NCBI RefSeq assembly: GCF_021018805.1
Contig: NC_086248.1
Coordinates: 98,727,239 to 98,791,238, forward strand
DNA length: 64,000 bases
Reading direction: 5' to 3'
DNA from: Prinia subflava
Taxonomy: Eukaryota; Chordata; Aves; Passeriformes; Cisticolidae
Part shown: positions 55,901 through 64,000 of the stretch, piece by piece
Layout of the letters: each line of letters starts with the position of its first letter
Position numbering within the stretch: position 1 is the stretch's first letter
Made by a program: the position numbers and the translations under genes
Notes under the pieces: generated by a model
Databases searched by the model: none
What the model was told of the DNA's origin: nothing
The model's input: only the letters and a program-made list of their open reading frames with translations

Positions 55901-58436
55901 CCTTTGTGCTCACAGTAAGCAAGCAAACAAGATGGGAATAAATCATGCACTGTAACAGAGCCCAGCCATTCCCCAGGCTGCAGCTTTGCTATTTGTGTTC
56001 TCTAACCTATACAAGGAGCATGTATATATTGGTCTAATGCAAATCTGAGCTAATTCAAGCCCCGTCTCCACAGAGATGAATGAGCATGCAAATCTGCTCC
56101 TTTGTTTTGGAGGAATAGCTCCTGGAATTGCCTGATTCCCAGTTGCAACTGACATATTTCAAATACTACAGTCAGTTGGCTTCAGGAGATTTGTGCCTCT
56201 AGGCTGCAGCAAAAAACACCTGGGAAGGCAAGTAGGTTCTCTCGAATGCCTTGGTTCCATTATAATTAGTGTTAAAGCAGTTGTGTGCTTGGAAAATTGA
56301 GTGCCTTTAAAAAGTTATAATGAACTGAGTAAACAGAACAACCCCATTGCCTACAATAACCACTCCTCTGAATCTCTGTGTATCTCTGCAGCTGCTGAAA
56401 TAAAACATGGACATTGCTGAAAAGATAGCAAATAAACTGAGTGGGACATGAAAGCTGATACTAAACGTGGGGTTCAAAACCATCTGTGGGGTAATTCAGA
56501 GATACAAGAGTACTTCTGAATTTCAGTAGAACTTCAGGCTCTTTTGTGTCATGATGTTCCTAACTCATGGAAATGCTCTGCGACATGTCTCCTAACTTTT
56601 CTTCCAACAGCAGGATGCTGCTTAGGCTCATTGCACACCCCTAGGTGAAGGGATCACCTACTGAGCTACCAGAGTCCCTTCTTACAGCTTTGTAGTGTCC
56701 ATTTGCACACTGACCTGAGCCCAATGTGTCTGGCTTGTGGCATGTGAAGAGCTTTGCACCTCACATAGGGGAGGCTCTCAGGGGTGGCCTCTGAGGGTGC
56801 ATTTTTTGTAGGAAGCTCAGCAAAACCAAGGGAGATACCATCTCACTGCCTTAAACCCTCTGCCAGGAGGCCACAGAAATTGTCAGCAGCCAGCTCCAAG
56901 TTACTTGGTCTATTTTTCCTGCAAAGCTTCTCTCTGTAGTCATGCCTTGACCAGGACTGGAATACAAGGGCATTCTGCAACCTATGTGTGGCAAGCCAGA
57001 ATTGCTCTAAGGAAGGGGAAAAAGTCAACCTGACAATAACAAAGAGCACCCTTTTCAGCATCCGTCATCCTTTATTAATAAAGTTTGGCACGTATTCCCC
57101 CCACTCCCGAATGAGTTGCACCATAAAATGGTGAAGCTGGAAGAGAAATAGTGGTTGTTTTCCTACATGCTTCATTAATTTTTAGTTTTGGCAGGCAATA
57201 TAAATAAAAATATCAAGTGCACATCTAATTGGATCGCAAGTGATTTCCAACTCCCTGTAGTACCAGAGAACATGATGTAGCTGCACTGTTTAGTGAGCAT
57301 GGATGAGTTAGGCAAACAATGGCTTTCTCTGCCCAGAGGCTTTGGTTTAATCTGGAGCATTTACCCATTTAATATGAGACAGGGCAGTTATTGCTACAAT
57401 GGGGAATTCACAGCACCAGTCTCTCTGTTCTTCCAGGCTTGTCTTCCAGCAGTGACTGGAAGCATGTCTTGGCAGATTCAGGAAGGTGTCAGTGAACTGC
57501 ATCCACACTCAGTTTTTTGTGTAAGGAACTCTGGCTTCTCTCAAGCTTGGACTCCTCCATACACACTGACTTCAGGATGTTACTGCACTTCTTCCTGGCT
57601 CCTTCAGGTGTCTGAGAGCATGGGCCTCTTAAAAAAACTAATTTAAAAAAGAAGGCCTTGTCCTAAGTATTGTCACAAAGGACTTGGGATGAGAGAATTC
57701 CTATAGTAAGGAAAATGATGCCTGTTAGTCTACTTGATATCTGGCTTGTCAGCTGTCAAGGGAATCAGTCCTCCAGAAAAGGATGGGTTTTAGGGAAAAT
57801 TACTCGGGATCATTTCTGAGTGGGTGATACTGACCTTTAATTGTAATGTTTGGCGACCTCATTTCAAAAGAGTTGTCTCCTTTGCACATTGCTGGATGTC
57901 TTTTGCTGCTTAGCACAGGTAACATGAACTGGGGACTTCTGTGTCTTGGTAGATATAGTCTGCTGTGGGCTCCCTGACTCAGAGGAGTGCAGGATGCAGG
58001 AGTAGGAGTAGGCATAGAAGAGAAAAAAATTACAAGTAGAGATTGAACTGCTTTCTCTCCTGCAGAGAATATGACAACAAAATACACCCAAAGCAAAGGT
58101 AATGCATGTTGCCAGGAGAGTTTGATGAAAGCTAGTGCTCTTTCTAAATCCTGTAGCCATGTTACTGCTGAGCTAGACAGAGAGCATATCAGCCTTCAGA
58201 ACTGTCAGTGCAGCAGTAAATTCATACACAATTAAAAATCTATCACGTGTATTGTGTTGTTCTTAAGAAGTACCAGAGCAGGTTGCGGGATTTAAACCCT
58301 CCAGAGGTCAAAGCTGCCTTCCATATTATAGCACCAGAAAGGCCTGGGAAACTGAAATTCTCTATTAGGTGGACCATTAGACATTTGACAAGATTAAATA
58401 GGCCAAAAAATAATTATCAAGTAAGTATTTAATTGA

Positions 58437-64000
<5,564 letters not shown>

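Noticed and set aside
57105..57150. Possible extra CR1 end (CCATAAAATGGTGAAGCTGG)
   Set aside because: It matches only over a few bases, and the next expected CR1 segments do not follow.

Overview
The window is vertebrate, almost certainly avian, nuclear DNA. It lies inside one large intron-rich gene on the + strand. Two short segments can be recognised as consecutive exons of ALK (anaplastic lymphoma kinase, a receptor tyrosine kinase). The first, at 32552-32679, encodes the C-terminal end of the first MAM domain. The second, at 58549-58680, encodes the linker and the atypical LDL-receptor class A module. The splice phases agree (128 bp with phases 2/1, then 132 bp with phases 1/1) and the joined reading frame is continuous. 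From memory of the human gene these correspond to exons 5 and 6. The bird assignment rests on the only interspersed repeats I can identify, CR1 LINE fragments with the archosaur-type 3' end, together with low repeat density and AT-rich introns.

Layout: 1-32551 is intron upstream of the first exon (presumed intron 4). It holds a sense CR1 3' end at about 16520-17083, an antisense CR1 fragment at about 17923-18110, and a 1.2 kb eroded antisense CR1 at about 28262-29430. Exon 5 follows. Intron 5 (32680-58548, 25.9 kb) carries three antisense CR1 3' ends near 34.4, 36.4 and 39.1 kb and a 112-nt A/C-only tract at 41.5 kb. Exon 6 follows, and 58681-64000 is the start of the next intron. I did not find the preceding or following ALK exons.

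Only 260 bases are coding. The other open reading frames are short, lack family resemblance and look like chance ORFs in non-coding DNA, apart from those that lie in CR1. There is no sign of a bacterial system, CRISPR, operon or other exotic system. The points worth a second look are an opposite-orientation CR1 pair of one subfamily flanking exon 5, the strong antisense bias of CR1 copies, the missing cysteine pair in the LDLa exon, unusual simple-sequence tracts, small palindromes, and a few CpG-richer or homeobox-motif-rich blocks that may be conserved regulatory elements.
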